The notes under the pieces: generated by a model
Told to the model about the DNA's origin: nothing
The model's database searches: none
What the model saw: the letters and a program-made list of their open reading frames with translations, nothing else
Program-made: the position numbers and the translations under genes
Assembly (NCBI RefSeq): GCF_016863515.1
Contig: NZ_BOPA01000018.1
Coordinates: 62,001-126,000, forward strand
Direction: 5' to 3'
DNA length: 64,000 bases
From: Micromonospora gifhornensis
GTDB taxonomy: Bacteria > Actinomycetota > Actinomycetes > Mycobacteriales > Micromonosporaceae
Shown here: one piece after another, positions 8,901-17,487 of the stretch
Layout of the letters: each line of letters starts with the position of its first letter
Position numbering within the stretch: position 1 is the stretch's first letter

Positions 8901-11900
8901 CGACTGCGGCCAGCGAGTCCAGTCCGAGGGCGAGGAACGAGTCGTCGTCGGCGATCTCGTCGCCCGGACGGTGCAGGGGCTCCGCGAGTAGTCGGCGCAG
9001 CAACCGCGCCAACTCCTCGACGTCCGAACCCTGATGGGGTTGCAACCTGAGGGCCGAAACCCCGCCCGCCTTGGCGATTCCGGCGGTCCCGGAAGCGACC
9101 GGCTGGGCAGCCGGAGCGGCGGGCCGGTCGGCGTGTGCCTGCGCGCGGCCGTCGACGTGTTGACCCCGTCGCGCGACGCCGGCCGGGGGCACGGTCGACG
9201 GTTGCCGGTCCGCGACGATCAGGTGGGCGGCGTCGACGTCCCGAGCAGCAAGCAACGCGTCCAGCACGGTCCGCGCGGTCAGCGAGCCGGCGATGTCGTG
9301 GCGGGCGCCGCCTCGGGCCGCCATCCCCGTGTCGTTGACGGCGGCGAGGCCGACGGCCTGGAAGGGGCGGCCGGTCGCCCGCCGGGCGGCGGCGAAGGCG
9401 TCGAGGAAGGCGTTGGCCGCTGCGTAGTCGCCGATCGCGGTGGCCAGACCGGGCAGCACCGCGCTGACCGAGGAGAAGCCGACAAGCGCCGCCCGGTCGT
9501 GACCGTGCCGCAGCAGTGACTCCGCCACCAGGTAGCTGCCGCGTACCTTGGGTGCCAGCACCGCCAGGATCTCCGGCATCGACTTCGCCGCCAGGGTGCC
9601 GACCCGGACCGTGCCGGCGGCGTGCCAGACGGTCCCCACCCGGGGCAGTCCGGCGAGCAGCGCGTCGACGTCGGCCGGCACGGTCACGTCGCATCGCCGG
9701 TACGTCGCGGTGGCGCCGGCCGCGGCCAACTCGTCGAGCAGGCCCGCCGGGGCCTGGGCCGACCGCCCGGCCAGCAGCAGGGTGGGTCGTCCCCGGCGAG
9801 CGAGGGTACGGGCCAACTCGGCCCCGAGCCCGCCACCACCGCCGAGGATCACGTGGACGTCATCGCAGTGCGCCGCACCCGGCCGCGAGACCGGGACCGA
9901 CACCAGGTGTCGTTCGAGCCGGCGTCCGGCCCGCCAGGCCAGCCCGGTCACCTGGTCGGCGGGGCGAGCCGTGGCCTCGGCCCGGTGGAGATCGGACAAC
10001 TCCCGGCACATCGACTCCACTCGAACCGCCAGGTCGTCCACGCTGGAAAGGTCGACCACCCGGGCACGCAGGCCCGGTCGCTCGTCGGCCAACGCCGCGC
10101 ACAACCCACCCAGCACCGCCTGCACCGGCCGAGGACGCTCGTCGTGCCCGGTGACGTGGACGTCCTCGGTGACCACGAGCAGCCGACCCAGCCGGGTGTC
10201 CGGCTCGTCGAGCAGGGCACGCACGGTGCGCACCTGCTCGGCCACGGCGCGATCGAGGTCGGCCACGTCCGACAGGTCGACCGCGGCACCGGCGAGCAGC
10301 ACTGTCAGCTCCGGCGGCGTACCGTCGTCGACCTGCGGTGCGACCTGGACCGTGACGCCGCGTTCGCGCAGCGCCGTGGCGAGTACGGCGGCCAGGTCAC
10401 CGTCGGCACCAGGGCCGCGCAACCGCACCCGCGCCGGCAGGTCGCGGCCGGCCGTCGGCCCGCCGGTGGTCGAGGGCGTCTCCCGCCAGGTGACTCGGTG
10501 CAGGGGCAGCACCGGCGACGGCGGGTGGGACCGTCGTTGGAACGGGTACGTCGGCACCGGCACCCGCCGTCGACCGGCGTGCAGAGCGGCCCGGTCCAGC
10601 GGGCCACCGAGGGCCCACAGCCGTCCCACCGCCGCCAGCAGAGCCCCGGTGGCCGGCGGCCCCTCCAGTACGGTGAACACCCGTGCCGGGTCGACCCCGA
10701 CGTGCGGCGACACGGCACGCAGCCGACCCGAGGCGCCCAGGTCGACGAAGGTGTCGTACCCGTCGGCGCACAGCTGCTTCAGCGCGACGCGCAAATCCGG
10801 CTCGGTCGGCGGGGTGGCCGTGGCGGCGCGGCGGATCGCCTCGGCCGGGTCCAGTTCGCCCCGGCCCGCCGCAGCCGCCAGGTCACCGACGCCGACACCG
10901 AGCAGCCGGTCCGGCCGTACGCCCCAGGCGGTGAGCTGACCGACCAGGGCAAGCCCGACCGCCACCGCCACCTGCCGGGCGACCTGTGGATCGTCGGTGC
11001 CGGTCAGGCACCAGGTCAGCAGTGGCCGACCCGGTACCGCCGGGGCGGCGACCTCGGTCAGCCGGTCGCGGAAGGCCGGTAGCCGGTCGTAGAGGTCACG
11101 TACCGCCGCCGGGGGCACCGTGGCGCCGTCGTCGGGGAGGACGAACACCGTGCGGGGTCGCCGGCTGACCGGCGCGATCTGCTCGCCCGGCGTCTCGGCG
11201 GCCCGGTCGAGCCGCACGGCCAGCTCGCCGTCGGCGATCATCGCCAGCCGGTACGCGGCGTCGTCGCGGGCGCTGCCGGTGCTGGCACAGACGTCCGCCT
11301 CGGCCAGGTGCGGGTGCGCCCGCAGGTGGGCGGCGAGGTCCCGAGCCGCCTGCCGAAGCGCCGGCACCGAGTGCGCGCTCAGGGTGACCAGACCGAGTTC
11401 CGGCCCGCCAGGCGCGGTGGGCGCGGTGGGCGGGGGTTCCTGCAGGATCGCGTGGGCGTTCGTCCCGCCGAAGCCGAATCCGTTCACCCCGGCCATCAGG
11501 GGACCTGACGCGCTCCACCGTCGCCCCTGCGTGACCACGGCGAAGCCGGCTCCGGCGAGGTCACAGCGGTCGGCCGGGCGGGTGTGGTGCAGGGTGGGCG
11601 GCAGATACCGGTGCCGCAGGGCCAGCACCACCTTCACCAGCGCCGGCAGGCCGGCGGCGTTGAGCAGGTGACCGAGGTTCGTCTTCACCGAACCCAGCCC
11701 GCGCGCCACCCCGTCGACGGGCGGTGGGTACGCCGCCGCCAGCGACCGGACCTCGACCGGGTCACCGAGTTCGGTGCCGGTGCCGTGGGCCTCCACGTAC
11801 GACACCTGAGCCGGGTCGATGCCCGCCTCCCGGTACGCCCGCGCGATCACCTCCCACTGCCGGTGCGGGTTCGGCGCGAGCATGCTCAGCGCCCGCCCGT

Positions 11901-14745
11901 CGTTGCCGACGGCGGTCCCGGCGACCACGGCCAGCACCTCGTCCCCGTCGACCTGCGCGTCACCGAGGCGGCGCAACACCAGCGCGGCACCGCCCTCGCC
12001 GGGAACGAAACCGTCGGCGTCGGCGGCGAAGGCGCGGCACCGTCCGGTGGGGGAGAGCGCCTCGGCGGCGGCCAGCAGCCGGTATCCGGTCTCGGCGAGG
12101 TTGAGGTTCACCCCGCCGACCACCGCGACGTCGCACTCCCCGGCGGCCAGGCTGCGGGCCGCCAGGTGCAGCGCCACCAACGCCGACGAGCACGCCGTGT
12201 CCACCGCGATCGCCGGCCCGGTGAGATCCAGCGTCTGCGCCAACCGGGCCGGTATCAGGTTGCGCAGGTTCCCGACCAGCGCCGTCGCCCCGCCGGCCGA
12301 CCCGTCCGCCGCCACCATCTGCGGGTACGGGCTCTCCCCGACGGCCGCGAAGACGCCGATGCGGTGCCGGTGCCGGCGTGGCCCGGCGTACCCGGCACGT
12401 TCCAGCGCCTCGTGGCCGATCTCGAGGAACAGCCTCGCGTGCGGATCGGTGAGCCGCGCTTCCTCGTCGGTGAGGCCGAAGAACCCGGCGTCGAAGAGCA
12501 TCGGATCGTCGAGGAAGGAACCCCACCGGGCGGTACCGTCCGCCGAGGTCCACCGGTGTGCGGGCACCACGTCGACGCTGTCCACGCCGTCGACCAGCTG
12601 CTGCCAGAACTGCTCGGGGGTGTCCGCACCGGGAAACCGGCAGGCCATGCCGATCACCGCGACCGGCACCTGGCCCTGGGCCGGGGCGTCGACGGTGCCA
12701 CCTGTGAGCCAGCGCAGTGGTGCGTCGGCCAGCCGGTCGGCGAGGCTGGCCACGGTGGGACAGTCCCGCAGGTCCGCCGGGTTCAACGGGATGCCGAGGG
12801 CGTCCTCCAGCCCGGCGAGCACCTCCATGGCCTTGAGCGACGACCCGCCGATGGCCAGGAACCGGTCGTGCGGCCCGATCGTGGCAGGTGGACGTCCCAG
12901 CACCCGGGCCCAGACATCGCGGACGAGCGCCTCCAGTTCCAGTCCGGAGAGTCTGGCGGTGGACGGAACGTCGCGCGGCACATCCGCACTGGCCGGTGGG
13001 GTGTCGCGCGGCACATCGGCGGGGGCCGGCGGACACCAGCGCCGCTCGCGGTCGGCGAAGTCGCCGGCCAGGTACCGTTCGCGCATCCGGCGGCGGCGCA
13101 ACTTCCCGCTGGTGGTCCGGGCGAACGCGCCGGGCGGCAACGGCAGCACCCGGACCTCGTCGTGACCGCACGCCTCGGCCACCCGGCCCCGCACCGCGGC
13201 GAGCACCGTACCGGCGTCGGCCGGTGGACGGGCCCACGGCACGAACACCACGATCCGTTCGCCACCGGAATCCGGGTCGGTCGCGCCGACCACCACGCTC
13301 ACCTCTGCGGGCAGGCCGGGGGTGGCCACCGCCACGGTCTCCAGGTCTGCGGCGTGGAAGGTGCGGCCGTTGACGAACACCACGTCCTTGGCCCGGCCGG
13401 TGACGCAGAGCCGACCGTCGCGCAGGAAACCCAGATCGCCGGTACGCAGCCAGCCGTCGACGAAGGTGTCCCGGCTGGCCTGCGGATCGCGATGGTAGCC
13501 CCGGGCCACGTTCGGGCCGCGTACCTCGATCTGGCCGACCCGCTGGTCGGCCAGCGGTCGGCAGTGGTCGTCGACGACGCGTACCGCGCAGTCGGCCACC
13601 GGATGGCCCAGGTCCATCAGTTCGACCGCGTGCGGGCCGGGCCGGGTCGGCACCGCTCGGCCGCGGCTCAACTCGGCGCGGTCCAGCACGTGCGGCACGG
13701 CCACCTCGCCGGGTGGGGGAAAGGTCACCGCGAGGGTGGCCTCGGCGAGCCCGTAGACCGGTCGTAGCGCGGCGGGATCGAGCCCGGCGGGACGGGTGTG
13801 GGCCAGAAAGGACCGCCAGACCGTCGCAGATATCGGTTCCGCCCCGACCACCACGCACCGCACCGCGCGCAGGTCGAGCCCGGCGAGGATCTCCGCCGGC
13901 ACCCTGCGCACCGCCAGGGCCAGCGCGAAGTTCGCCGCGGACAGCAGGGTGGCCCGGTGCCGGTGGGCGGTGGTGAACCAGAGGGCGGGGCGCTTGGCGA
14001 ACGCCAGCGGGGGGATGCGTACCTGCTTGAGGCCGATGGCGAGCGGGGTGAGGTGGGTGCCGATCAACCCCATGTCGTGGAAATACGGCATCCAGCTGAC
14101 CAGCACGTCGTCCGGGCGGGCCGCGCTGGCCGACCGGGCCTGTTCGAGGTTGGCCAGCACGTTGTCGTGGGTCAGCTCCACGCCCCGGGGCGCGCCGGTG
14201 CTGCCGGAGGAGAACTGGAGGAAGGCGATGCCGTCACCGGTGACGGTGGGCAGCTCCGCCGGTGCGGTGCCGGTCCGCAGGTCGGCCAGGCGCAGCACCG
14301 GCTCGGGTAGCCCGGCGACCACGGCGGCGGTGGCGTCGTCGGTCACCAGCACGGCGTCGGGCAGCACCTCCCGCACGGCGCGTACCCGCTTCGGTTCGGG
14401 CGGCAGAGGCACCGGCACCAGCCCGGCGGCGAGCGCGCCCCAGAACATCGGCTGGAAGTCGTCGCCGGCGTCGGCGAGCAGGAGGGCGGCCGTGCCGGGT
14501 GCGACCCCGGCGGCCCGGTAGCCGCCGGCGATCCGCAGCGACTCGTCCCGCAGCTGGCGGAAGCTGACCGTACGCTCCGTGCCATCCTCCCGGACGTGCA
14601 CGATGACCTGTTGCGGTGTCCGGTCGGCGGCGTCGAGGAGTACGCCCAGCAGGCCGTGGTGGGCGCCGGGCCCGCTCGCAGTCGACACAGCAGGATGGTA
14701 GGTGGCTGGGATCTTGGGGCGGGAACCGGAGTTGCCGACCGTCAC
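2956..14745 (-). CDS. Hybrid FAAL-PKS-NRPS megasynthase with acyl-ACP-reductase-like terminal domain
   Basis: This 3929-residue assembly line reads as follows. FAAL, about 1-580: FSSGSTG near residue 180, fatty/aryl-AMP ligase type. ACP, active Ser636 in GGSSLKA. KS: Cys852 in DTACSSA, HGTGTE and NLGH present. A truncated AT remnant with GVGVG where GHSxG is expected (Gly1285 for Ser). KR: GGGGGLG near 1632, Tyr1774. ACP: Ser1944 in LGLDSL. C: HHAAADG, catalytic His2161. A: TSGSTGRPKG near 2619 and a TGKVDR A10 lysine. PCP: Ser3033 in GGDSI. A second C: HHLIGDG, His3232. The last about 370 residues resemble cyanobacterial acyl-ACP reductase, with VVGLGSIG near 3716 and Cys3870. A carboxylic acid is probably activated, extended once with a trans-supplied unit, reduced, joined to an amino acid and possibly released as an aldehyde. 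The GTG at 14745 lacks a clear ribosome site; GTG at 14688 is an alternative. It follows the HxlR gene by 30 bp. Confidence 0.9.
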   Translation of the reverse strand: MTVGNSGSRPKIPATYHPAVSTASGPGAHHGLLGVLLDAADRTPQQVIVHVREDGTERTVSFRQLRDESLRIAGGYRAAGVAPGTAALLLADAGDDFQPMFWGALAAGLVPVPLPPEPKRVRAVREVLPDAVLVTDDATAAVVAGLPEPVLRLADLRTGTAPAELPTVTGDGIAFLQFSSGSTGAPRGVELTHDNVLANLEQARSASAARPDDVLVSWMPYFHDMGLIGTHLTPLAIGLKQVRIPPLAFAKRPALWFTTAHRHRATLLSAANFALALAVRRVPAEILAGLDLRAVRCVVVGAEPISATVWRSFLAHTRPAGLDPAALRPVYGLAEATLAVTFPPPGEVAVPHVLDRAELSRGRAVPTRPGPHAVELMDLGHPVADCAVRVVDDHCRPLADQRVGQIEVRGPNVARGYHRDPQASRDTFVDGWLRTGDLGFLRDGRLCVTGRAKDVVFVNGRTFHAADLETVAVATPGLPAEVSVVVGATDPDSGGERIVVFVPWARPPADAGTVLAAVRGRVAEACGHDEVRVLPLPPGAFARTTSGKLRRRRMRERYLAGDFADRERRWCPPAPADVPRDTPPASADVPRDVPSTARLSGLELEALVRDVWARVLGRPPATIGPHDRFLAIGGSSLKAMEVLAGLEDALGIPLNPADLRDCPTVASLADRLADAPLRWLTGGTVDAPAQGQVPVAVIGMACRFPGADTPEQFWQQLVDGVDSVDVVPAHRWTSADGTARWGSFLDDPMLFDAGFFGLTDEEARLTDPHARLFLEIGHEALERAGYAGPRRHRHRIGVFAAVGESPYPQMVAADGSAGGATALVGNLRNLIPARLAQTLDLTGPAIAVDTACSSALVALHLAARSLAAGECDVAVVGGVNLNLAETGYRLLAAAEALSPTGRCRAFAADADGFVPGEGGAALVLRRLGDAQVDGDEVLAVVAGTAVGNDGRALSMLAPNPHRQWEVIARAYREAGIDPAQVSYVEAHGTGTELGDPVEVRSLAAAYPPPVDGVARGLGSVKTNLGHLLNAAGLPALVKVVLALRHRYLPPTLHHTRPADRCDLAGAGFAVVTQGRRWSASGPLMAGVNGFGFGGTNAHAILQEPPPTAPTAPGGPELGLVTLSAHSVPALRQAARDLAAHLRAHPHLAEADVCASTGSARDDAAYRLAMIADGELAVRLDRAAETPGEQIAPVSRRPRTVFVLPDDGATVPPAAVRDLYDRLPAFRDRLTEVAAPAVPGRPLLTWCLTGTDDPQVARQVAVAVGLALVGQLTAWGVRPDRLLGVGVGDLAAAAGRGELDPAEAIRRAATATPPTEPDLRVALKQLCADGYDTFVDLGASGRLRAVSPHVGVDPARVFTVLEGPPATGALLAAVGRLWALGGPLDRAALHAGRRRVPVPTYPFQRRSHPPSPVLPLHRVTWRETPSTTGGPTAGRDLPARVRLRGPGADGDLAAVLATALRERGVTVQVAPQVDDGTPPELTVLLAGAAVDLSDVADLDRAVAEQVRTVRALLDEPDTRLGRLLVVTEDVHVTGHDERPRPVQAVLGGLCAALADERPGLRARVVDLSSVDDLAVRVESMCRELSDLHRAEATARPADQVTGLAWRAGRRLERHLVSVPVSRPGAAHCDDVHVILGGGGGLGAELARTLARRGRPTLLLAGRSAQAPAGLLDELAAAGATATYRRCDVTVPADVDALLAGLPRVGTVWHAAGTVRVGTLAAKSMPEILAVLAPKVRGSYLVAESLLRHGHDRAALVGFSSVSAVLPGLATAIGDYAAANAFLDAFAAARRATGRPFQAVGLAAVNDTGMAARGGARHDIAGSLTARTVLDALLAARDVDAAHLIVADRQPSTVPPAGVARRGQHVDGRAQAHADRPAAPAAQPVASGTAGIAKAGGVSALRLQPHQGSDVEELARLLRRLLAEPLHRPGDEIADDDSFLALGLDSLAAVDLVKRLEDELGRQLPVTLFFEYTTVATLAAALAETVAGQPAAHPAGGRAETVPGQPSGYQAAQPSSVARPAAGEGSPSGPLADGEPFALTAVQRAWFVNERLHPSVAGYAFVRQTVTGPLDVRLLDRALAGLVARHPMLRVRFLADVTAPRQVIVPPAAAAISLDVRPLAGELTTLEEQLCNTPVDLTRQPPLRAVLAEERPDRSHLILVLHHAAADGFSLNLLSEQLWADYSALVTGRTSTVLPAPGSFAAFAADLAPPRETDLTWWRRTFDDPGWTLRLRYDGDPVGLPAPPCVTHTDELDAALVARLRERAAEAGVSLFHLLLAGYLRCLARWSGQRRVPVNVARAGRDARMPGIEQLVGPFADTLPLLIEVDPTEPAALLADRLRRSWTEAQRHGSVSSLDLARLLPATDSGPRTASPAGFSFARFPVDTDPDCPVTVTPTAAGSGSAATGLSLLWWESGTTLRLSWNFPLRLFRRQTVARLAAEHHQELVDLAAGRQRADDQDRGVRPEPAAGDVSARIRAVCRRTPDATAITDGRRTVSYRELDRAADRVAALLLAHNVRPGDHVGLLTAPGPSSIIGVVGILRAAAAWVPLDAAHPPARLDGQLRRARVRVVLHDDDCAATVARLDATAVNLDGPMTLLDSPATTLDGPAVSFDGPAVRPDDTAYVIFTSGSTGRPKGVPITHRSMTNYLDWAIDTFGYHAGDRLAQTSSICFDASVRQILAPLLVGATVVTFARSELRDPQVLLSRLERDRLTVWSSVPTLWERLLRTAEDRTTREGVRPDLTALRWVHVGGEELSPVPVRRWLDLFGDGCRISNLYGPTEATINTTWHLIDNRPDEAVRRLPIGRPVGGARIRVVDPHGNLCPPGTAGELLIGGVGVTAGYLDEPVLTVAAFTRLDGERYYRSGDRVRATADGTLEFLGRLDDQVKIHGYRLEPGEIEAVLRTHPAVTAATVLHQAEPHPRLHAFVAPTPGTGPTVAQLREHLAARLPEPLVPARIHLLDTLPLTVTGKVDRDRLRAHAGFAPTAGPQRLPTPADPDAAAGGYTATEARLARIWGELLDLPTIAPDDDFFALGGDSILVLEVFARVQEQFPATPSPTVVYQHRTLRDLAAEIDATTATRRITDGTGRTAAATDRVTGPAVHADADGPYPVTATQRGFLLADAIAPGDGTAWLARLRLRGRLRRDVFQRAVDLLVARHPMLRTVFPAGVRPPVQQELPASLRLPVGYRAVADPAEVGDLVAEERRRRFEPWAWPLLRLQLLGLAPDDHILLVHGHHLIGDGYSAALLGQELLTVYHRLMADQPDGLPPLRTHFRDYVELLADRAAGPPDPDAHGWWRGRFGTPYRPPVLPAPGSAPDPGGTSEPVCGFTLDGTVVAGLRRLAASAATTLYAPVLTAYHRAVARFTGQDDLVFGLALTGRDHPLPDLHRIFGPCAAMLPLRLGGSADFAEQLAHVGAEVATARRYDDPPSIAAAVPTGPGGTPIGAQFFFSFLDFSARTAPPPVPSGADRLSLDWDADSELTPPPLGTDLFLTARPERDGLRVTLRGCPVTVTPAELRRLADWLRADLTAAARTDPARGDRTATPAVVTGDAATVPATTAIPGRSTRLAAAIVGYLPPPAQLAAIAGLPAGSLPRDQLRGLLFPGGRPRLLEQLTTPLGVSGFVCLPRFADELTAAGDALADETAEAVDLAARLGARCVSLAGMIPARTGYGVGVLRRTRSGVAVTTGHAVTVVSVVRTVQAALAATGRSLAGRDLAVVGLGSIGFSALRLLLTRAEQPARLVLCDVPAAAPRLGEHAARLRADGFAGTIEVCPSAPGIAPLGYTADVIIAATSAATAPIEVDRLAPGTIVVDDSFPPALDTTKALTRMRRDHDILVVGGGLLHVGETARDIPGDLPPVPVDGNVLGLPGTIASCRLESLLWSTAADLPLVHGLVDDATAATYAQALTEAGIDAAPLHLLHHPIGSELLGRFGR

Positions 14746-14775
14746 CGTATGGACGGCGACTGCGCTGCCCTGCGG

Positions 14776-15306
14776 TCAGTGGACGCCGGGAACGGTGGTC
14801 GTGAGAACCGTCGGTGGCCGTTCGTCCGCCGAGTGCTGCGGGTCGCCGGGCTCGACCGCGGAACGCACGACCGGACGAGGCACCACCTCGCTGGTCGGGA
14901 CTGACTCGTCGCAGGACGGGCAGTGCAACACCAGCTCGACCGGGTGTTCGCAGCGGACGTGCACCAGGGTCCGGTTGGGCGAGGGCTGTTCGGTGGGGCA
15001 GTTCTTTTCCCCCCACCGCATCAACGCGGCCAGCACGGGTGCCAGCTCACGGCCACGCTCGGTGAGGCGGTACTCGTGACGTACCGGCCGCTCGCGGTAG
15101 GGGACACGTTCGAGGACGCCGGCCTCGACCAGTGTGGTGAGTCGCTGGGCGAGCACGTTGCGGGCTATGCCGAGGCTGTCGAGCAGGGACTCGAAGCGGC
15201 AGTCACCCACCATTGCATTGCGGACGATGAGCAGCGTCCAACGCTCACCGACGACCTCCAGAGCTCGTGCGATGGAACAGTCCTGACCGTACCTGCGGAG
15301 AGCCAT
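14776..15306 (-). CDS. HxlR-family transcriptional regulator
   Basis: This 176-residue winged-helix protein starts CSIARALEVVGERWTLLIV, the HxlR signature. A recognition helix (RNVLAQRLTTLVEAGVLER) and a wing (RHEYRLTERGRELAPVL) follow. It has a C-terminal extension of about 60 residues beyond the usual HxlR length, containing cysteines (RCEHPVE and HCPSCDE) that could bind a metal or sense redox state. It lies between the exporter gene (52-bp gap) and the megasynthase gene (30-bp gap), all on one strand, so it is probably the local regulator of that unit. HxlR proteins often respond to reactive electrophiles, quinones or aldehydes, which would suit a reductive-release pathway; that link is inference. 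Confidence 0.88.
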   Translation of the reverse strand: MALRRYGQDCSIARALEVVGERWTLLIVRNAMVGDCRFESLLDSLGIARNVLAQRLTTLVEAGVLERVPYRERPVRHEYRLTERGRELAPVLAALMRWGEKNCPTEQPSPNRTLVHVRCEHPVELVLHCPSCDESVPTSEVVPRPVVRSAVEPGDPQHSADERPPTVLTTTVPGVH

Positions 15307-15358
15307 TGGGCCATCGTAGAGGCGATCGGCTCGCTCCGGTCGGATGGAAATCTCACCC

Positions 15359-16780
15359 CTACGTTCCCTGGCTGGGCACCGGCGTACGCTGCTGACCCAA
15401 CATCAGCAACGCGGCCACCAGACCGACCGCGGCGAGCCCGGCGGTCACCGCGAACGCCATCGGCAGGGCGGCGCCCATCGGCACCGGCAACGCGGCCTGG
15501 TTCGCCACGAGCACGGCCGACACCGCGGCCAGCCCGAGCGCCCCGCCCAGGCTGAACGACGCGTCGCTGAGGCCCGAGGCTGCCGCGGAATCGGCATCGG
15601 CGGCGCCGAGGGTCACGGCGATCTGCGCGGCGACGAAGGCGGCACCGGCGCCGGCACCGACCACGGGCAGCACACTGAGGAAGTCCGCGGTGTCCAGCGG
15701 GCCGTTGACCATGGCCAGCGCCAACAGGCCGGCACCGGCCACGGACATGCCTGTCAACGCGACCAGCCGCAGCCCGTGCCGTACCACCACCGCCTGACCC
15801 ACGTACGAGCCGACGACCGAGGACAGGGTCAGGGTGACCATCAACGCACCGAACCTGGCGGCGGACAGTCCCAGCGCACCCTGTCCGTACAGAGTGACAA
15901 GTAGCAGCACCCCGTCGATGAGCGTGCCGGCGGCGAACAGCACCACCAGACCACCCAGCCGGGTGCGGGACCGCAGGAGTCCGGGGCGTACCAGGCGGCG
16001 GCCTGTCCGTGCTTCGATGACCAGGAAGAGCAGCAGCAGCACCGCCGCTGCGGCCAACCGTAGGAGCGCCGGGCCGGTCGAGCGTCCGGGAGCGAAGGCT
16101 GCGACGACCGTCCAGCCGATCAGGGTCAGGGCACCGACCAGGCTGACCCCGCTGGCAACCTCCAGCGGATGCCCGGATCCGCCGCAGCGGTCGGGCGGCA
16201 GGATCGGTGCCAGCAGCGCGGCGACGATCCCCACCGGCACGTTGACGAGGAACACCCACCGCCACCCGAGAGTGTCGGTGAGCAGCCCGCCGAGCAGAAG
16301 CCCTGCGGTGCCACCGAAGGCGCCGATAAGCGTCCAGAGGCCGAGCGCGCGGGCCCGGGCCGGACCGGGACCGAGAGCGATGGCGAGCAGCGGCAACGCG
16401 GTTGTCGCGATCAGTGCCGCACCGATGCCCTGCAGGACGCGGGCGCCGATGAGCACCTCACCGGCCCAGGCCGCCGCCGACAACAGCGAGGCGGCGGTCA
16501 TCAGCGCCAGCCCGATGGTGAACAGCCGGCGTCGGCCGAAGAGTTCGGCCAGCCGGCCGCTGAGCAGCAGGACGCCACCGAAGCTGATCAGAAAGGCGGA
16601 CATGAGCCACTGCACGGTCCCCGTGGAGAGGTCAAGTGTCCGCTGGATGCTCGGGATCGCGGTGTAGACGATTGTGCTGTCCGCTGCCACCACCAGGAAC
16701 GACGCGCCGAGCGCGCCGAGCGCCAGCCATTGCCGTGCGCCGAGACGGGCTGCCGACGCTCCGCTGAAGTTTTCCACCAT
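15359..16780 (-). CDS. DHA2-type MFS drug exporter
   Basis: This 473-residue polytopic membrane protein has the drug:H+ antiporter pattern. Its first helix holds VVAADSTIVYTAIPSIQ, the A-motif-like loop is GRLAELFGRRR, and GWRWVFLVNVPVGI marks the middle helices; about 14 membrane segments are expected. The ATG at 16780 was chosen because the hydrophobic core begins shortly after it and a purine-rich AAGGGG stretch precedes it; longer in-frame starts add an arginine- and proline-rich stretch that does not look coded. It heads the minus-strand unit with the HxlR gene and the megasynthase, so export of that product or of the finished enediyne is likely. Confidence 0.9.
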   Translation of the reverse strand: MVENFSGASAARLGARQWLALGALGASFLVVAADSTIVYTAIPSIQRTLDLSTGTVQWLMSAFLISFGGVLLLSGRLAELFGRRRLFTIGLALMTAASLLSAAAWAGEVLIGARVLQGIGAALIATTALPLLAIALGPGPARARALGLWTLIGAFGGTAGLLLGGLLTDTLGWRWVFLVNVPVGIVAALLAPILPPDRCGGSGHPLEVASGVSLVGALTLIGWTVVAAFAPGRSTGPALLRLAAAAVLLLLFLVIEARTGRRLVRPGLLRSRTRLGGLVVLFAAGTLIDGVLLLVTLYGQGALGLSAARFGALMVTLTLSSVVGSYVGQAVVVRHGLRLVALTGMSVAGAGLLALAMVNGPLDTADFLSVLPVVGAGAGAAFVAAQIAVTLGAADADSAAASGLSDASFSLGGALGLAAVSAVLVANQAALPVPMGAALPMAFAVTAGLAAVGLVAALLMLGQQRTPVPSQGT

Positions 16781-17487
16781 CCAGCCCCTTGGTTCCCCCG
16801 TGTCGCGGACGCTTGTTGCCTCGGGCGCGTGTCGGGACGTGCCGTCAACAGTTAACGACCACGGTGGCCACGGATAGACGGACCCGGGTGCGAACCGGGT
16901 TGTGTCTCGGTGGCCGGGCGCCGCGCGTGACGGGACCACCCTCAGCCACGTCGGTCCGGTTTTGAAACTTACGTGGGTCAATGAAGATAGCAGCAGTGCG
17001 TCCACAGCACGAGCCTGTGTTTCCTGAGTTCCCTGAGCGGTGTCACGCCTGTCGATCGGTCAGGTCTCGCGGTGGACGGCACGGTGCGCACCGGCTGCTG
17101 TTCGGGGCGATCTGGACGCCGCTCATGCGGCGGGTCGGCGCTATTCCTTCGCCTGGGATGGTCGCGACTTCTCCGTACGTGTCATGTGCGGCAGGACCGG
17201 GCACCCGTCGGCGTCCTCCCGTGGTGGGCGGCCGGCATCGACCGGCCCACCGGGTGGATCCGGCGGGCCGGGCGGGTGTGCTGTCGCGAGTGACCGCGCC
17301 GGTTCTGTTGCCGGCGGGTGGGTCCGACACCGGTGGCGGGTCTGGTCCATGTGTCGGAGAACGTCTCCGAGTCCCGGTGTACGCCGCGACGGTGCGGTGG
17401 CGACGGGGGCGGGTGCGGAGGTCGACGATGGTTGATTGAGGTGGACGGGTGGTGGTGGACCGGTGGGGGTGCTCCCGAAGCGCGGGC
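16781..17487. other. Non-coding interval between exporter and AraC genes
   Basis: I see no convincing gene in these 707 bp; short open frames on both strands lack ribosome sites and family features. The interval should hold the promoter of the minus-strand exporter unit near its left end. The clearest element is the inverted repeat at 17354-17370. Confidence 0.6.
17354..17370. promoter_or_regulatory. Inverted repeat TCGGAGA-ACG-TCTCCGA
   Basis: Two perfect 7-bp arms flank a 3-bp centre. It lies downstream of the AraC-type gene and far upstream of the exporter start. It is too short and lacks the T tract for a strong terminator, so an operator is at least as likely. No regulator can be assigned from sequence. 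Confidence 0.4.

Noticed and set aside
11584..13767. Long plus-strand frame opposite the KS/FAAL region
   Set aside because: It is a high-GC shadow frame of the minus-strand gene, whose KS, ACP and FAAL motifs are unmistakable.
16981..17439. Plus-strand frame of about 150 codons in the exporter/AraC gap
   Set aside because: No ribosome site, no family features, Arg/Gly-rich translation and overlapping alternatives in other frames.
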